Shown in pieces: positions 16,889 to 25,284 of a DNA stretch of 64,000 nucleotides. The notes below the pieces were generated by a model that did not search any database, was not told the DNA's origin, and worked only from the letters and a program-made list of their open reading frames with translations. The stretch's first letter is position 1; each line of letters opens with the position of its first letter. The position numbers were made by a program, and so were the translations under genes. This DNA comes from Saccharopolyspora soli (GTDB lineage Bacteria; Actinomycetota; Actinomycetes; Mycobacteriales; Pseudonocardiaceae). Location: NCBI RefSeq assembly GCF_022678645.1, contig NZ_JALBWV010000043.1:1-64000 (forward strand). Direction: 5' to 3'.

Positions 16889-18112
16889 ATGAGGTCAGTG
16901 GACGAGCAGCTCGCGCGCGTACTGACGGCCGCCGTCCGGCCCGCGCCGGTCCGGGTGGCGATCTCCGAGGCGCAGGGCTTGCTGTGCGCCGAAGAGGTCG
17001 TCGCCGAACAGGCGCTGCCCGGATTCGACCAGGCCGCGGTGGATGGCTACGCGGTGCGCAGCGTCGACGTGCAGACGGCCGTCGACGAGTCGACCGTGCT
17101 GCCGGTGGTCGGGGAGATCCAGGTCGGGTCGCGGCAGCCGCGCCGGTTGCAGCCCGGACAGGCGGTGCGGGTGGCCACCGGCGCACCGCTGCCGACGTTG
17201 GCCGACGCCGTGGTGCCGCTGGAGTACACCGACGAGCACCCGGCGAAGGTCACGGTGCGGCGTGCGGTGCCATCCGCGGCGTTCGTCCGGCGCACCGGTG
17301 AGGACGTGCAGACCGGCGACGTCGCGGTCCGTCGCGGTGCGCCGATCGGCGCGGCGCAGGTCGGGCTGTTGGCGGCGGTGGGTCGCGACAAGGTCCTGGT
17401 GCACCCGAGGCCGCGGGTGTCGGTGATCTCAGTGGGCGACGAACTCGTGGACGTCGACCGGACCCCCGGACAGGGCCAGGTCTACGACGTCAACTCCTAC
17501 GCGCTGGCCGCCGCTGCGCGGGACGCCGGGGCCGAGGTCACCCGCGTCGGCATCGTCAACAGCGACCCGCGACGGCTGCGCGAAGTGGTCGAGGGGCGGC
17601 TGCTGCTGTCCGAGATCGTGGTGATCATCGGCGGTGCCGGGGGCGCGGTGGGCAACGAGGTCCGCGCGGCCCTGGCCGATCTCGGGGAGCTGGACGTGAC
17701 GCGGGTGGCCATGCAACCCGGCTCGGTGCAGGGCTTCGGCCGTCTCGGCCCGGACGAGATCCCGACCTTCGTGCTGCCCAGCAATCCGGTGAGCGCACTG
17801 GTGGTCTTCGAGGTGCTGGTCCGACCGCTGATCCGCGCGGCGCTGGGCAAGCTCAACCCGCACCGGCGCACCGTGTCGGCCGAGCTGCTCTCGCCGATCA
17901 CCTCCACCAAACAGCGGCGCGGTTTCCTGCGCGGCCAGCTGCTGCGCGACCCGAAGAACGGCTCCTACCTGGTACAACCGCTTGGCACCTCGGGCTCGCA
18001 CCTGCTCGCGTCGCTGGCCGAAGCCAACTGCCTGGTGGTGGTCGACGAGGACACCACCGAGGTCGCGGCGGGCGAGGACGTGCAGGTCCGGTTCCTGTCC
18101 CAGCGCGCCTGA
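16889..18112 (+). CDS. glp: MoeA/gephyrin-like protein (Glp) with altered active-site loop
   Basis: 407 residues with MoeA domains: N-terminal SVDEQLARVL...LPGFDQAAVDGYAVRS, a MoCF-binding domain and a C-terminal beta-barrel. The usual (S/T)GGxSxGxxD metal-insertion loop is replaced by IIGGAGGAVGNEVR, and the PGKP segment by AMQPGSVQGFG, so molybdenum insertion is doubtful. In Corynebacteriales a gephyrin-like protein (Glp) encoded in this neighbourhood acts in cell division with a membrane receptor. The order galU-glp-rimJ-membrane protein fits that; function here is inferred. Confidence 0.82.
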   Translation: MRSVDEQLARVLTAAVRPAPVRVAISEAQGLLCAEEVVAEQALPGFDQAAVDGYAVRSVDVQTAVDESTVLPVVGEIQVGSRQPRRLQPGQAVRVATGAPLPTLADAVVPLEYTDEHPAKVTVRRAVPSAAFVRRTGEDVQTGDVAVRRGAPIGAAQVGLLAAVGRDKVLVHPRPRVSVISVGDELVDVDRTPGQGQVYDVNSYALAAAARDAGAEVTRVGIVNSDPRRLREVVEGRLLLSEIVVIIGGAGGAVGNEVRAALADLGELDVTRVAMQPGSVQGFGRLGPDEIPTFVLPSNPVSALVVFEVLVRPLIRAALGKLNPHRRTVSAELLSPITSTKQRRGFLRGQLLRDPKNGSYLVQPLGTSGSHLLASLAEANCLVVVDEDTTEVAAGEDVQVRFLSQRA

Positions 18113-18119
18113 GCCGCCG

Positions 18120-18785
18120 ATGCAGCCCACCGACGCTGATGGGTTCGTGATCGGCCGCCACCCCGGCTGGCCGGTGCGGCTCGGGCCGTTGATCACCGCG
18201 CGCGGCGCCGTCGCATTGCGCCCACCCCGGCTGCGCGATGCCTCGGCATGGAGTCGGACGCGGCTGCGCGACCGCGTCTACCTGCAAAAATGGGAACCCA
18301 CCGCAGTTGGCGGCTGGCAGGAACGCAACGCGTTCATGTCCTGGCCCGCGCAGTGGGGCGCGCTGCGCGGCATGGCGCGACGAGGTCAGGCGCTGCCGTT
18401 CACCATCACCGTCGACAGCGAGTTCGCCGGGCAGTTGACCATCGGCAACATCGTGCGCGGCGCGCTGCGCTCCGGATGGATCGGTTACTGGGTCGCCGAG
18501 CGGCTGGCCGGTGGCGGGGTCGCCACGGCGGCCGTCGCGCTGGCCGTGGACCACTGCTTCGGCCCGGTCGGACTGCACCGCCTGGAGGCCACCGTGCGGC
18601 CGGAGAACCAGCCGAGCGTCCGGGTGCTGGAGAAATCCGGATTCCGTCGCGAAGGGCTGTTCCACCGGTACCTGGACGTGGCCGGTGCCTGGCGGGACCA
18701 CTACGTGTACGCGCTGACCGTCGAGGACCTGCCGGACGGTGCGGTGACCCGGCTGATCCGGGCTGGTGGGGCGAGCCGCCCCTGA
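18120..18785 (+). CDS. rimJ: RimJ-type GNAT N-acetyltransferase
   Basis: 221 residues from ATG 18120, seven bases after the glp stop. The GNAT fold shows IGYWVAERLAGGGVATAAVALAVDHCF (acetyl-CoA loop) and LEATVRPENQPSVRVLEKSGFRREG. RimJ/RimL-type enzymes acetylate protein N-termini. The close spacing suggests cotranscription with glp. Confidence 0.88.
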   Translation: MQPTDADGFVIGRHPGWPVRLGPLITARGAVALRPPRLRDASAWSRTRLRDRVYLQKWEPTAVGGWQERNAFMSWPAQWGALRGMARRGQALPFTITVDSEFAGQLTIGNIVRGALRSGWIGYWVAERLAGGGVATAAVALAVDHCFGPVGLHRLEATVRPENQPSVRVLEKSGFRREGLFHRYLDVAGAWRDHYVYALTVEDLPDGAVTRLIRAGGASRP

Positions 18786-19089
18786 GTTGCCGCTTCGATG
18801 CCGGTCCTTGATCTATCTGGTATCGAGATTTCGATCACGCGCCGTCACCGCTGAGCAGGACCGGCCCGGTCGAACTTGGGCTGAACAGCGGTGCTGTTGA
18901 CGGCATTCGGCGGTGCGGAAGCCGACACGCCGGTGTCGATGTTGCCGCCGACTGCTCCGAACGTGCGATTTTCTCTTCGCCGGGGAACCGATGTGACTCG
19001 GCGTGGCTCCGAGACAGAAGTTGCTGGTGTGGCTAGCGTGGCGATCGCAGACTTGTGCGCTGCTGGTGGCCAGGGGGAGGTGGCGGGGC
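18786..19089. other. Intergenic region without a supported gene
   Basis: About 300 bp between rimJ and the membrane protein. A short dyad (ATCGAGATTTCGAT) lies near 18823. Open frames here have poor codon use and no recognisable product. It presumably holds the promoter of the following gene. Confidence 0.5.
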
Positions 19090-19866
19090 ATGCCCAGTTC
19101 GTTGATCTTCGCTGCGTTGGCAGCGGCATGGCTGGTGGTGCTGGTACCGATGTTCGCCCGCCGCCGCCAGGAAGTGTCCAAGACCACCGATTCCGCGCTA
19201 GCCGCACGAGTTGTCCGGCGCGGCAGCGGTCGGCGACCGGCCACGCCCGGAGCCGCAACAACCGACAGGGTGGAGGAGGCGTTCGGGATGCCTGACACCG
19301 ACCAGGACGACGCAGTCGAAGAACACGAGCTCGACAACTCGTGGCGGCGGGTGCACAGCGACGACGTCCGGGCCGGGCGCCGCTACCGGCCGGGCCGTGG
19401 CGGCTTCGACCCGGAAGCCGCCGCCCTGGCGGCGCGCGCCAAGTACGCCCGTCGGCAGCGGATCGTGCTCGTCATGCTGCTCGTGGCGGTGACCACCGCG
19501 CTGCTGGCCGGCCTGCTGTGGCCGATGGTGTGGTGGGCGCACGGCGCCATAGACCTGATGCTGGTCGGCTACCTCACGTACCTGCGTCGGCAGGTCCGCA
19601 TCGAAGAAGACGTCCGCAGCCGTCGGCTGGCGCGGCTGAACGGCGAGTACGACGAAGTCGAGGAGTACGACGAAGTCGACGAGCGGATCGAGGAGTACGA
19701 CGAAGACGTCGACGACGAGCCCGACGAAACCGACCGGTCCGCCGACCGCCGATCGGACCGACCGGCCGCGCAAGCGGTGCGCGTGGAGATCGACGACGAG
19801 GACCCGATGTTCGACGAGCTGGACGAACGCACCTGGGAGCCATACCGGCGAGCCTCCGGCGAATAG
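19090..19866 (+). CDS. Acidic-tailed membrane protein, possible Glp receptor homologue
   Basis: 258 residues from ATG 19090 with GGGGAGG before it. Membrane segments at about 4-22 and, as a pair, 122-165. The C-terminal 80 residues are very acidic (EYDEVEEYDEVDERIEEYDE). In mycobacteria this position is held by Rv0996, and in corynebacteria a membrane receptor pairs with the gephyrin-like protein from this gene cluster. That partnership is inference from order only. Confidence 0.65.
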   Translation: MPSSLIFAALAAAWLVVLVPMFARRRQEVSKTTDSALAARVVRRGSGRRPATPGAATTDRVEEAFGMPDTDQDDAVEEHELDNSWRRVHSDDVRAGRRYRPGRGGFDPEAAALAARAKYARRQRIVLVMLLVAVTTALLAGLLWPMVWWAHGAIDLMLVGYLTYLRRQVRIEEDVRSRRLARLNGEYDEVEEYDEVDERIEEYDEDVDDEPDETDRSADRRSDRPAAQAVRVEIDDEDPMFDELDERTWEPYRRASGE

Positions 19867-19940
19867 TCCGCGAGCACCCAACAGGGGGTGCTGTGAGTGC
19901 TGATCCAGAGGCTTGCTAGGCTCTTGCCAGCACTCAACAA

Positions 19941-20013
19941 GGGGCTGTAGCGCAGTTGGTAGCGCGTCTCGTTCGCATCGAGAAGGTCAGGGGTTCGATT
20001 CCCCTCAGCTCCA
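19941..20013 (+). tRNA. tRNA-Ala, anticodon CGC
   Basis: A 73-nt cloverleaf: acceptor GGGGCTG/CAGCTCC with the G3-U70 alanine identity pair, D arm GCGC...GCGC, anticodon stem TCTCG/CGAGA around TTCGCAT (anticodon CGC), and T arm AGGGGTTCGATTCCCCT. CCA is not encoded. Its 3' end borders a decayed integrase, so it is the probable attachment site of the island that follows. Confidence 0.93.
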
Positions 20014-20023
20014 CTGCACGTCA

Positions 20024-20057
20024 GAGGCCGTCCACAGTAAAGTGGACGGCCTCTTTT
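20024..20057 (+). terminator. Rho-independent terminator after the tRNA
   Basis: GAGGCCGTCCAC pairs perfectly with GTGGACGGCCTC across a 6-nt loop and is followed by TTTT. Classic intrinsic terminator, 10 bp beyond the tRNA. Confidence 0.9.
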
Positions 20058-20088
20058 GCGGCCGGGATAGCAGCAAAGTACAGCAGCT

Positions 20089-20175
20089 TCACTGCTCATC
20101 GAGGCTCTCACCAAGCCGCTTGAGCGCGTCCCGCGTTTTCTTCGACGACGCCTGCGAGTAGATCTCCATCGTCAT
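20089..20175 (-). pseudogene. C-terminal remnant of a tyrosine integrase
   Basis: The last 28 codons before the stop read MTMEIYSQASSKKTRDALKR then LGESLDEQ, the characteristic C-terminus of actinobacterial phage/ICE integrases (xMEIYxxVSSxxTRxALxRLG), including the region of the catalytic Tyr. Nothing upstream in the frame resembles the rest of an integrase. Its position next to the tRNA and orientation fit an integrated element whose integrase was mostly deleted. Confidence 0.7.
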
Positions 20176-20179
20176 CAAG

Positions 20180-20323
20180 GGCGGCCCCTGCGGGGCCGCC
20201 TGCCGCTGTATGCGAGCCAGGGTGGAGCCGCCGACCTTCCTGTATGCGAGCCCGGTCAAGCAGGCGTTGGCCGGCCGGGCGTGCGGCTCGCTGCGCTCAC
20301 CGGTCCCGGCAGGCCAACGCCTG
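20180..20323. repeat. Cluster of hairpins and short repeats at the island edge
   Basis: A 9-bp stem GGCGGCCCC/GGGGCCGCC (20180-20200), the direct repeat CTGTATGCGAGCC at 20206 and 20240, and the inverted pair CAGGCGTTGGCC (20261-20272) / GGCCAACGCCTG (20312-20323). These replace the body of the integrase gene and may mark the recombination that removed it. Confidence 0.75.
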
Positions 20324-20518
20324 CGACCGGGCGCAAGCGGAAAGGCTGACGGCCGCACCTGACTGGCCGTAGGCATTTTGGCGTCGCTGGTCGACTGGGC
20401 GATCGCTCAAGAAGTGGACGAGGATTCCGACGATCGCGGCGAGGGTCACGATGGACAGGCCGGCGACCGTGGACGTGAGAGCTTTGCCGGTCGGTGGTCG
20501 TCCTGCGGTCTGACTCAT
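20297..20518 (-). CDS. Small membrane protein with a vanH-like promoter
   Basis: 73 residues with a basic N-terminus and one membrane segment (about residues 17-38, VAGLSIVTLAAIVGILVHFLSD). The tail runs into the repeat cluster, so the gene may be a truncated longer membrane protein; in Streptomyces coelicolor vanJ, a membrane protein gene, is divergent from vanRS. The bases from 20526 upward match the sequence before vanH at the same distance from the ATG, so coregulation by VanR is likely. Divergent from vanR. Confidence 0.5.
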   Translation of the reverse strand: MSQTAGRPPTGKALTSTVAGLSIVTLAAIVGILVHFLSDRPVDQRRQNAYGQSGAAVSLSACARSQALACRDR

Positions 20519-20525
20519 GTGTGCC

Positions 20526-20590
20526 AGTCAAAGCGGCACCGTGTTGCCAGCCTGTACGCGGTTTTCGATACGTCGGCGATATCCGCCCGC
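20526..20590. promoter_or_regulatory. Shared VanR-type promoter block, copy beside vanR
   Basis: This block contains GTGTTGCCAGC, TTTTCGATA and CGATAT with the same spacing as 26340-26404 upstream of vanH, and about three quarters of the bases are identical. It lies between vanR and the divergent 73-residue gene and has the same orientation relative to that gene as the other copy has to vanH. Probable VanR binding region and promoter. Confidence 0.75.
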
Positions 20591-20606
20591 TCCTACGATT
20601 GAGAGC

Positions 20607-21302
20607 ATGCGTGTGCTGGTTGTCGAGGATGAGCCCTACATGGCCGAGGCCATCCGCGATGGACTGCGCCTGGAAGCGATCGCGGCCGACATCGCCGGGG
20701 ACGGCGCCACCGCTCTGGAGCTGTTGAGCGTCAACGCCTACGACATCGCCGTCCTCGACCGCGACATCCCCGGGCCCTCCGGCGACGAGGTTGCCGAACG
20801 CATCGTCGCTTCAGGCAGCGGCATGCCGATCCTGATGCTCACCGCTGCGGACCGGCTGGACGACAAGGCCTCCGGGTTCGAGCTCGGCGCCGATGACTAC
20901 CTCACCAAGCCGTTCGAGCTGCAAGAACTCGTACTCCGTCTCAGAGCTCTCGACCGCAGGCGTGCGCACAACAGGCCGCCAGTGCGGGAGATCGCCGGCC
21001 TGCGGCTGGATCCGTTCCGCCGCGAGGTCTACCGGGACGGCCGGTACGTCGCGCTCACCCGGAAGCAGTTCGCGGTGCTCGAAGTCCTCGTGGCCGCCGA
21101 AGGCGGTGTCGTCAGCGCCGAAGAGCTCCTGGAACGGGCTTGGGATGAGAATGCCGACCCGTTCACCAACGCCGTGCGCATCACGGTATCCGCACTGCGC
21201 AAGCGGCTCGGCGAACCCTGGCTGATCGCTACGGTGCCTGGCGTCGGCTACCGCATCGACACGGGACCGGACGCCGGGAGCGATGGAGGCGAACGTGGAT
21301 AG
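20607..21302 (+). CDS. vanR: Vancomycin-resistance response regulator VanR
   Basis: 231 residues, OmpR family. Receiver with phospho-acceptor Asp51 (VLDRDIPGPSGDE) and Lys in TKPFELQELVLRLRAL, then a winged helix ending IATVPGVGYRID. The DRDIPG/SGDE sequence is typical of actinobacterial VanR. With VanS it activates vanHAX on exposure to glycopeptides. Start ATG 20607. The stop overlaps the vanS start region. Confidence 0.92.
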   Translation: MRVLVVEDEPYMAEAIRDGLRLEAIAADIAGDGATALELLSVNAYDIAVLDRDIPGPSGDEVAERIVASGSGMPILMLTAADRLDDKASGFELGADDYLTKPFELQELVLRLRALDRRRAHNRPPVREIAGLRLDPFRREVYRDGRYVALTRKQFAVLEVLVAAEGGVVSAEELLERAWDENADPFTNAVRITVSALRKRLGEPWLIATVPGVGYRIDTGPDAGSDGGERG

Positions 21303-22386
21303 GGCGCCTGGGTTGAGCGTTCGCCTCAAGCTCACCTTCAGCTATGCCGGCTTCCTAATGCTGGCCGGCGCCGTGCTGCTCGGGGCGTTTGCGGTGTTCC
21401 TGGACGGCTACCGGGAGAGGGCACAGGACGCTGGCGAGGTTGTGATCGCGCCTTCGGGCACCGCGCTAATGCGTGACTTCGCGCCGGCGGCCGCCAGCGC
21501 GACTGCGTTCCTCCTGGTGTTCGGTCTCGCCGGAGGGTGGATTCTCGCTGGGCGGATGCTGGCCCCGCTGACCCGCATCACCGATGCCACGCGCACGGCT
21601 GCGAGGGGGTCGCTCTCTCACCGGATCGAGTTGGAGGGGCGCCAGGACGAGTTCCGAGAGCTCGCTGACGCCTTCGACGGCATGCTCGCGCGGCTCGAAG
21701 CGCATGTCGCCGAACAGCAGCGCTTCGCAGCCAACGCTTCCCACGAGCTGCGTACTCCACTTGCGATCACGCAGACCCTGCTCGACGTCGCTCGCAACGA
21801 TCCGAACCGGGAAAGCAGCGAGCTCGATGAACGCCTCCGCGTCGTCAACGCCCGAGCGATCGACCTCACTGAAGCACTGCTGCTGCTCAGCCGCACTGAC
21901 CAGCGCTCCTTCGCCCGAGATGACGTTGATTTGTCGCTCATCGCGGAAGAAGCCACCGAAACACTCCTCCCACTTGCCGAGAAGCATGGCGTCGTCATTG
22001 AAACCTCCGGGGACATCACCCCGACCATCGGGTCCCATGCGCTCCTGCTGCAGTTGACCACGAATCTCCTGCACAACGCGATCGTCCACAACCTGCCCGA
22101 ATACGGCATCGTTCAGGTCAGCACCGCTGTCGGTTCCGAGGACGCCGTGCTTACGGTCGAGAACACCGGTGACAAGCTCAGCCCGCACGTGGTCTCCACC
22201 CTCACCGAGCCGTTCCAGCGCGGCACCGAACGCATCCGCAGCGACCATGTAGGTGCCGGCCTCGGTCTGGCGATCGCCAAGAGCATCACCCAAGCGCACG
22301 ACGGAACGCTCTCGCTCAGCCCGCGCGCGGACGGCGGGCTCTGCGTCACGGTACGACTACCCGCGACAGCTCGGCAGGTCTCGTAG
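21295..22386 (+). CDS. vanS: Vancomycin-resistance sensor kinase VanS
   Basis: 363 residues from GTG 21295 (GGAGG six bases before), giving MDRAPGLSVRLKLTFSYAGF, the usual actinobacterial VanS start. Two membrane segments (about 13-36 and 68-87) with a short external loop, HAMP, His150 in ASHELRTPLAITQTLLD, and ATP-binding boxes to GAGLGLAIAKSI. It senses glycopeptide antibiotic and controls VanR. The end overlaps the convergent GNAT gene by 30 bp. Confidence 0.92.
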   Translation: MDRAPGLSVRLKLTFSYAGFLMLAGAVLLGAFAVFLDGYRERAQDAGEVVIAPSGTALMRDFAPAAASATAFLLVFGLAGGWILAGRMLAPLTRITDATRTAARGSLSHRIELEGRQDEFRELADAFDGMLARLEAHVAEQQRFAANASHELRTPLAITQTLLDVARNDPNRESSELDERLRVVNARAIDLTEALLLLSRTDQRSFARDDVDLSLIAEEATETLLPLAEKHGVVIETSGDITPTIGSHALLLQLTTNLLHNAIVHNLPEYGIVQVSTAVGSEDAVLTVENTGDKLSPHVVSTLTEPFQRGTERIRSDHVGAGLGLAIAKSITQAHDGTLSLSPRADGGLCVTVRLPATARQVS

Positions 22387-22800
22387 GAAGCGGGACGAGA
22401 TTCCAGCTTGGCCGGTGTACCCGCGTCGCTCGTAGAACCTGTGCGCGTCCGGCCGTCGATCATTGCTGGTGACCTCCATCCGAACGCATCCGTGGCTGGC
22501 GGCGAAAGACTCGGCGGCCTCGACGAGCCGGGAGCCGACGCCGTATCCGCGTGCTCGGTCGGAGACGACCAGTGCGGTGATTCGGCCCCAGGCACCTTTG
22601 CGTTCGAAGAACGGGCAGACATGGACGGCGATGACGCCGAGTGACTCGTCGTCGGTTTCGGCGATGTAGGCCGCACTGGCCGGGTCGTCGAACCAGGCCT
22701 GGAGCCGAGCGGCTGTCGCTGCATCCTGGGGATAGCCCAGCTGGCCGAGCAATTCGTTGACGGCTTCGGCGTCAGCGCTGCGCGCTGGTCGTATCCGCAT
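22357..22800 (-). CDS. GNAT-family N-acetyltransferase
   Basis: 147 residues, full-length [22 protein letters not shown], acetyl-CoA loop [20 protein letters not shown] and [11 protein letters not shown]. Substrate unknown. It overlaps the truncated murG frame by 29 bp upstream and the vanS end downstream, so it sits last in the leftward vanHAX transcript. Confidence 0.8.
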   Translation of the reverse strand: MRIRPARSADAEAVNELLGQLGYPQDAATAARLQAWFDDPASAAYIAETDDESLGVIAVHVCPFFERKGAWGRITALVVSDRARGYGVGSRLVEAAESFAASHGCVRMEVTSNDRRPDAHRFYERRGYTGQAGISSRFLRDLPSCRG

Positions 22801-22999
22801 GGTTCACTCCAAGCCTCGTGAGTCGATACTTCGTTGCTCCGCGAGTCGTGTCCAGTCCGCGGACGGTGCCGAGAGCGGTGATCTCGGCCGTGGGCTCCAG
22901 ACGGCGCAGCGCGTCGGCGAAGTTCATCGAGGGCTCGATGTGCCCTGCCGAGTGGCCGCCGGCGACGACGATGCGCGGTGGAGGCTCGCCTGGCATCAC
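22772..22999 (-). pseudogene. Truncated MurG-like glycosyltransferase, N-terminal fragment
   Basis: 75 residues. The first 52 follow the MurG N-terminus: [25 protein letters not shown], then [14 protein letters not shown], including the glycine-rich donor loop. A complete MurG has about 360 residues; here the frame changes to unrelated sequence and ends inside the GNAT gene. The ATG overlaps the stop of the C39-like gene (ATGA), so it was once part of the van operon. Paralogues of cell-wall genes occur in several glycopeptide-resistance clusters. Confidence 0.7.
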
Positions 23000-23667
23000 G
23001 ATGTCCCTCTGATCAAGATTCCTCGGTTCGCGTGAAACCGCTCGAATACCTGCATGGGTAGCGATGCGGAGTCTGAATTGTGTGAGTAGCCCGACGGGTT
23101 GTGGAACCGCACGACACCGTCATCGACCGCGTAGATCAGTACGAGGTGGCCTCCACGTTGGGGCTCGTGGGTGTTTGGGTCGCGAATCTCAGGTGATACT
23201 GACGCGATCATGACCTGCCCGGGTCGCACCTCTCGGCTGGATACGTGAATGGGCGTGTGCTCGACCAGTTCGCAGTGGAATCCGAACTGTGAGCTGACCC
23301 AGGCCATGAACGGCCGGTAGATGAGTCCTTGGACCTTGCCCGAGGGCTCCACCACGTAGCAGCCCCAGTCGAGGGCCAGCGCGAGGAGTTCGCCCATCGG
23401 CAGCCGGATGTCGATCCAGCCCTGGAGCAGCGACTGTAGGCACGCTAGACCGCAGACCTTGCGGGACCAGAACAGGTATTCCTCGCTTGAGCGGTATCCG
23501 TCGGAGGCCCAGTCGTGCAGTCGCGATGGATCGGCGCCACCCAAGAAGACCTCCAGCCCCGATAGGTCGGTGCGCCGCATGACGACCTCGTCGTTGCGTT
23601 CCAAATGTCCCCACTGCGAGATGCAATGGAGACTCCGATCATGTGATGGGAAAGTCGAAGTAGACAT
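22996..23667 (-). CDS. C39-like cysteine peptidase domain protein in the van operon
   Basis: 223 residues, no signal peptide. [15 protein letters not shown] near residue 12, a candidate nucleophile in [13 protein letters not shown] (around residue 72), and a candidate His in [23 protein letters not shown] (around residue 175) give the order of the peptidase C39-like family. The gene starts within the last 29 bases of vanX and continues the vanHAX transcript. Whether it acts on a peptide, the cell wall or a precursor is unknown; no ABC transporter is fused. Confidence 0.65.
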   Translation of the reverse strand: MSTSTFPSHDRSLHCISQWGHLERNDEVVMRRTDLSGLEVFLGGADPSRLHDWASDGYRSSEEYLFWSRKVCGLACLQSLLQGWIDIRLPMGELLALALDWGCYVVEPSGKVQGLIYRPFMAWVSSQFGFHCELVEHTPIHVSSREVRPGQVMIASVSPEIRDPNTHEPQRGGHLVLIYAVDDGVVRFHNPSGYSHNSDSASLPMQVFERFHANRGILIRGTS

Positions 23668-24247
23668 CGGGATGGGGCTCGTTTCTTAGCGTGTAGTGCC
23701 ACCATTCGCTGTCGTACCGATCGAATCCGCAGTCCTCCATGATGGAACGGAGATGCTCACGGTTCTGGGCCTCGGTCGGCGTGATTTCGCTGGCTTGATG
23801 ACGTGAGATCGGGTCCATGAGGTCGTGGCCGCCACCCATGGGAACAAGCTCACCGGTGGCAAGCTGATAGAGGGTCAGGTCGACGGCGCTGCCCCTGCTG
23901 TGGCCCGACTTCGCGGCCACATATCCGTTCTTGAACATCTGGGGCCGGTCGATGTTCGGGTAGTGCCGCAGTTTGGTCCGGCCATCTTCTGGCTGTTCTG
24001 ACCAGCGGAGGAAGCAGTCGACGGCGCGTTGGGGGCGATACCCGTCCCAGAGAAGCAGCCCGAAGCCGAGGGAAGCTGCCTTCTCGCGTGCTTGCTCCAG
24101 GGCCGCGCACAGGGACCGGGTGCCGACGATGCGATTCGCGAGGTAGCCGTCGACGGGTTTGCCGGTGAAGTTGTCCCAGGTGGCGTACTTGGCATCCCAG
24201 CGGACGCCCGGCACCCAGTCGTCGATGTAGACGAAGTCGTCGTTCAT
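23639..24247 (-). CDS. vanX: D-Ala-D-Ala dipeptidase VanX
   Basis: 202 residues, the same length and numbering as enterococcal VanX: zinc ligands His116, Asp123 (SGHSRGSAVD) and His184 (EWWHY), catalytic Glu181 and Arg71 (DGYRPQRAVD). It hydrolyses D-Ala-D-Ala so that only D-Ala-D-Lac precursors remain. Its ATG overlaps the vanA stop (ATGA). Cytoplasmic. Confidence 0.95.
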   Translation of the reverse strand: MNDDFVYIDDWVPGVRWDAKYATWDNFTGKPVDGYLANRIVGTRSLCAALEQAREKAASLGFGLLLWDGYRPQRAVDCFLRWSEQPEDGRTKLRHYPNIDRPQMFKNGYVAAKSGHSRGSAVDLTLYQLATGELVPMGGGHDLMDPISRHQASEITPTEAQNREHLRSIMEDCGFDRYDSEWWHYTLRNEPHPDVYFDFPIT

Positions 24248-25284
24248 CGCTTCTTCCCGTGCAGTGTCATCGAGATGAGCCGGTCGATCACGTCGGAGAG
24301 CGACAATCCCGCGGCGGCCATCATCCGCGGATAGCGGCTGTAGGACGTCATGCCGGGCATGGTGTTGACCTCGTTGAGCACCACCTGTCCGTCGTCGGTG
24401 AGGAACATGTCGACGCGGGCAAGTCCCTTGCAGCCCAGGGCGCGGTAGATGGTCTTGGCGGTCTCTTGGACGAGCTGGCGCGATTCGTCGGAGATGTCGG
24501 CGGGAACGATGAACGTCGAGTTCTCCGATCCGGTCTCGGGGGAGTCTTCCTGGTGGATTCTGAAGAATCCGTGTGAGAGGTCGACGCGGTCCACCTCGCC
24601 CGTGACCAGGCCGAACAGCTCCCCGAGGACCGCGCAGCCGATCTCGCTGCCTACCACGACCTCCTCGATCAGGACCTTCGAGTCGTACTGTCGCGCCGTG
24701 CTCAGCGCGTCCGGCAACTCGTTTTCCCGGGTGACCTTGCTGATGCCGAACGAGGAGCCCGAACGGGCCGGCTTCACGAAGACGGGATAGGGGAGACGGT
24801 CGGGGTCGACCTTGTCGTTCTCCGCAACGACCCAGAAGCTCGGGGTGGCAATTCCTGCGCTCTTGGTGACGGTGTAGGCAAGGGACTTGTCCATGCACAC
24901 GGCCGAGCTCTGGATGTCGCAGCCGACGTAGGGGATGCCGGAGAGCTCCAACAAGCCTTGGATCGCGCCGTCTTCGCCGAGCTTGCCGTGCAGCACGGGG
25001 AAGACGAGGTCGAGACGCACCGTCTCATAGCCGTCCTGCCCGATGACCAGCAGGCCGTGCACGCTTCGGTCAGGTGACAGCGTGACTGAACGGGCACTGC
25101 CGTTCTCCCAGTCCGCGGCGGGGCCGTCGCACAGTTTCCAATCGCCGTCGGCCGTGATGCCGATCCAGAACGGCTCGTACTTCTCGGTGTCGAGGTTCCT
25201 CGCGACCTCGCGCGCTGACTTGATGGAGACGGGATGTTCCTCGGAGGCGCCTCCGAAGATGACTCCGACCTTCAATCTTGTCAT
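24244..25284 (-). CDS. vanA: D-alanine-D-lactate ligase VanA
   Basis: 346 residues of the D-Ala-D-Ala ligase ATP-grasp family. The omega-loop LSHGFFRIHQEDSPETGSEN carries the His that marks D-lactate selectivity, instead of the Tyr-containing loop of ordinary Ddl. FGGASEEHPVSIKSA, VFPVLHGKLGEDG, KPARSGSSFGI and NEVNTMPGMT complete the fold. It makes D-Ala-D-Lac for low-affinity peptidoglycan precursors. ATGA-type overlaps join it to vanH and vanX. Confidence 0.96.
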   Translation of the reverse strand: MTRLKVGVIFGGASEEHPVSIKSAREVARNLDTEKYEPFWIGITADGDWKLCDGPAADWENGSARSVTLSPDRSVHGLLVIGQDGYETVRLDLVFPVLHGKLGEDGAIQGLLELSGIPYVGCDIQSSAVCMDKSLAYTVTKSAGIATPSFWVVAENDKVDPDRLPYPVFVKPARSGSSFGISKVTRENELPDALSTARQYDSKVLIEEVVVGSEIGCAVLGELFGLVTGEVDRVDLSHGFFRIHQEDSPETGSENSTFIVPADISDESRQLVQETAKTIYRALGCKGLARVDMFLTDDGQVVLNEVNTMPGMTSYSRYPRMMAAAGLSLSDVIDRLISMTLHGKKR

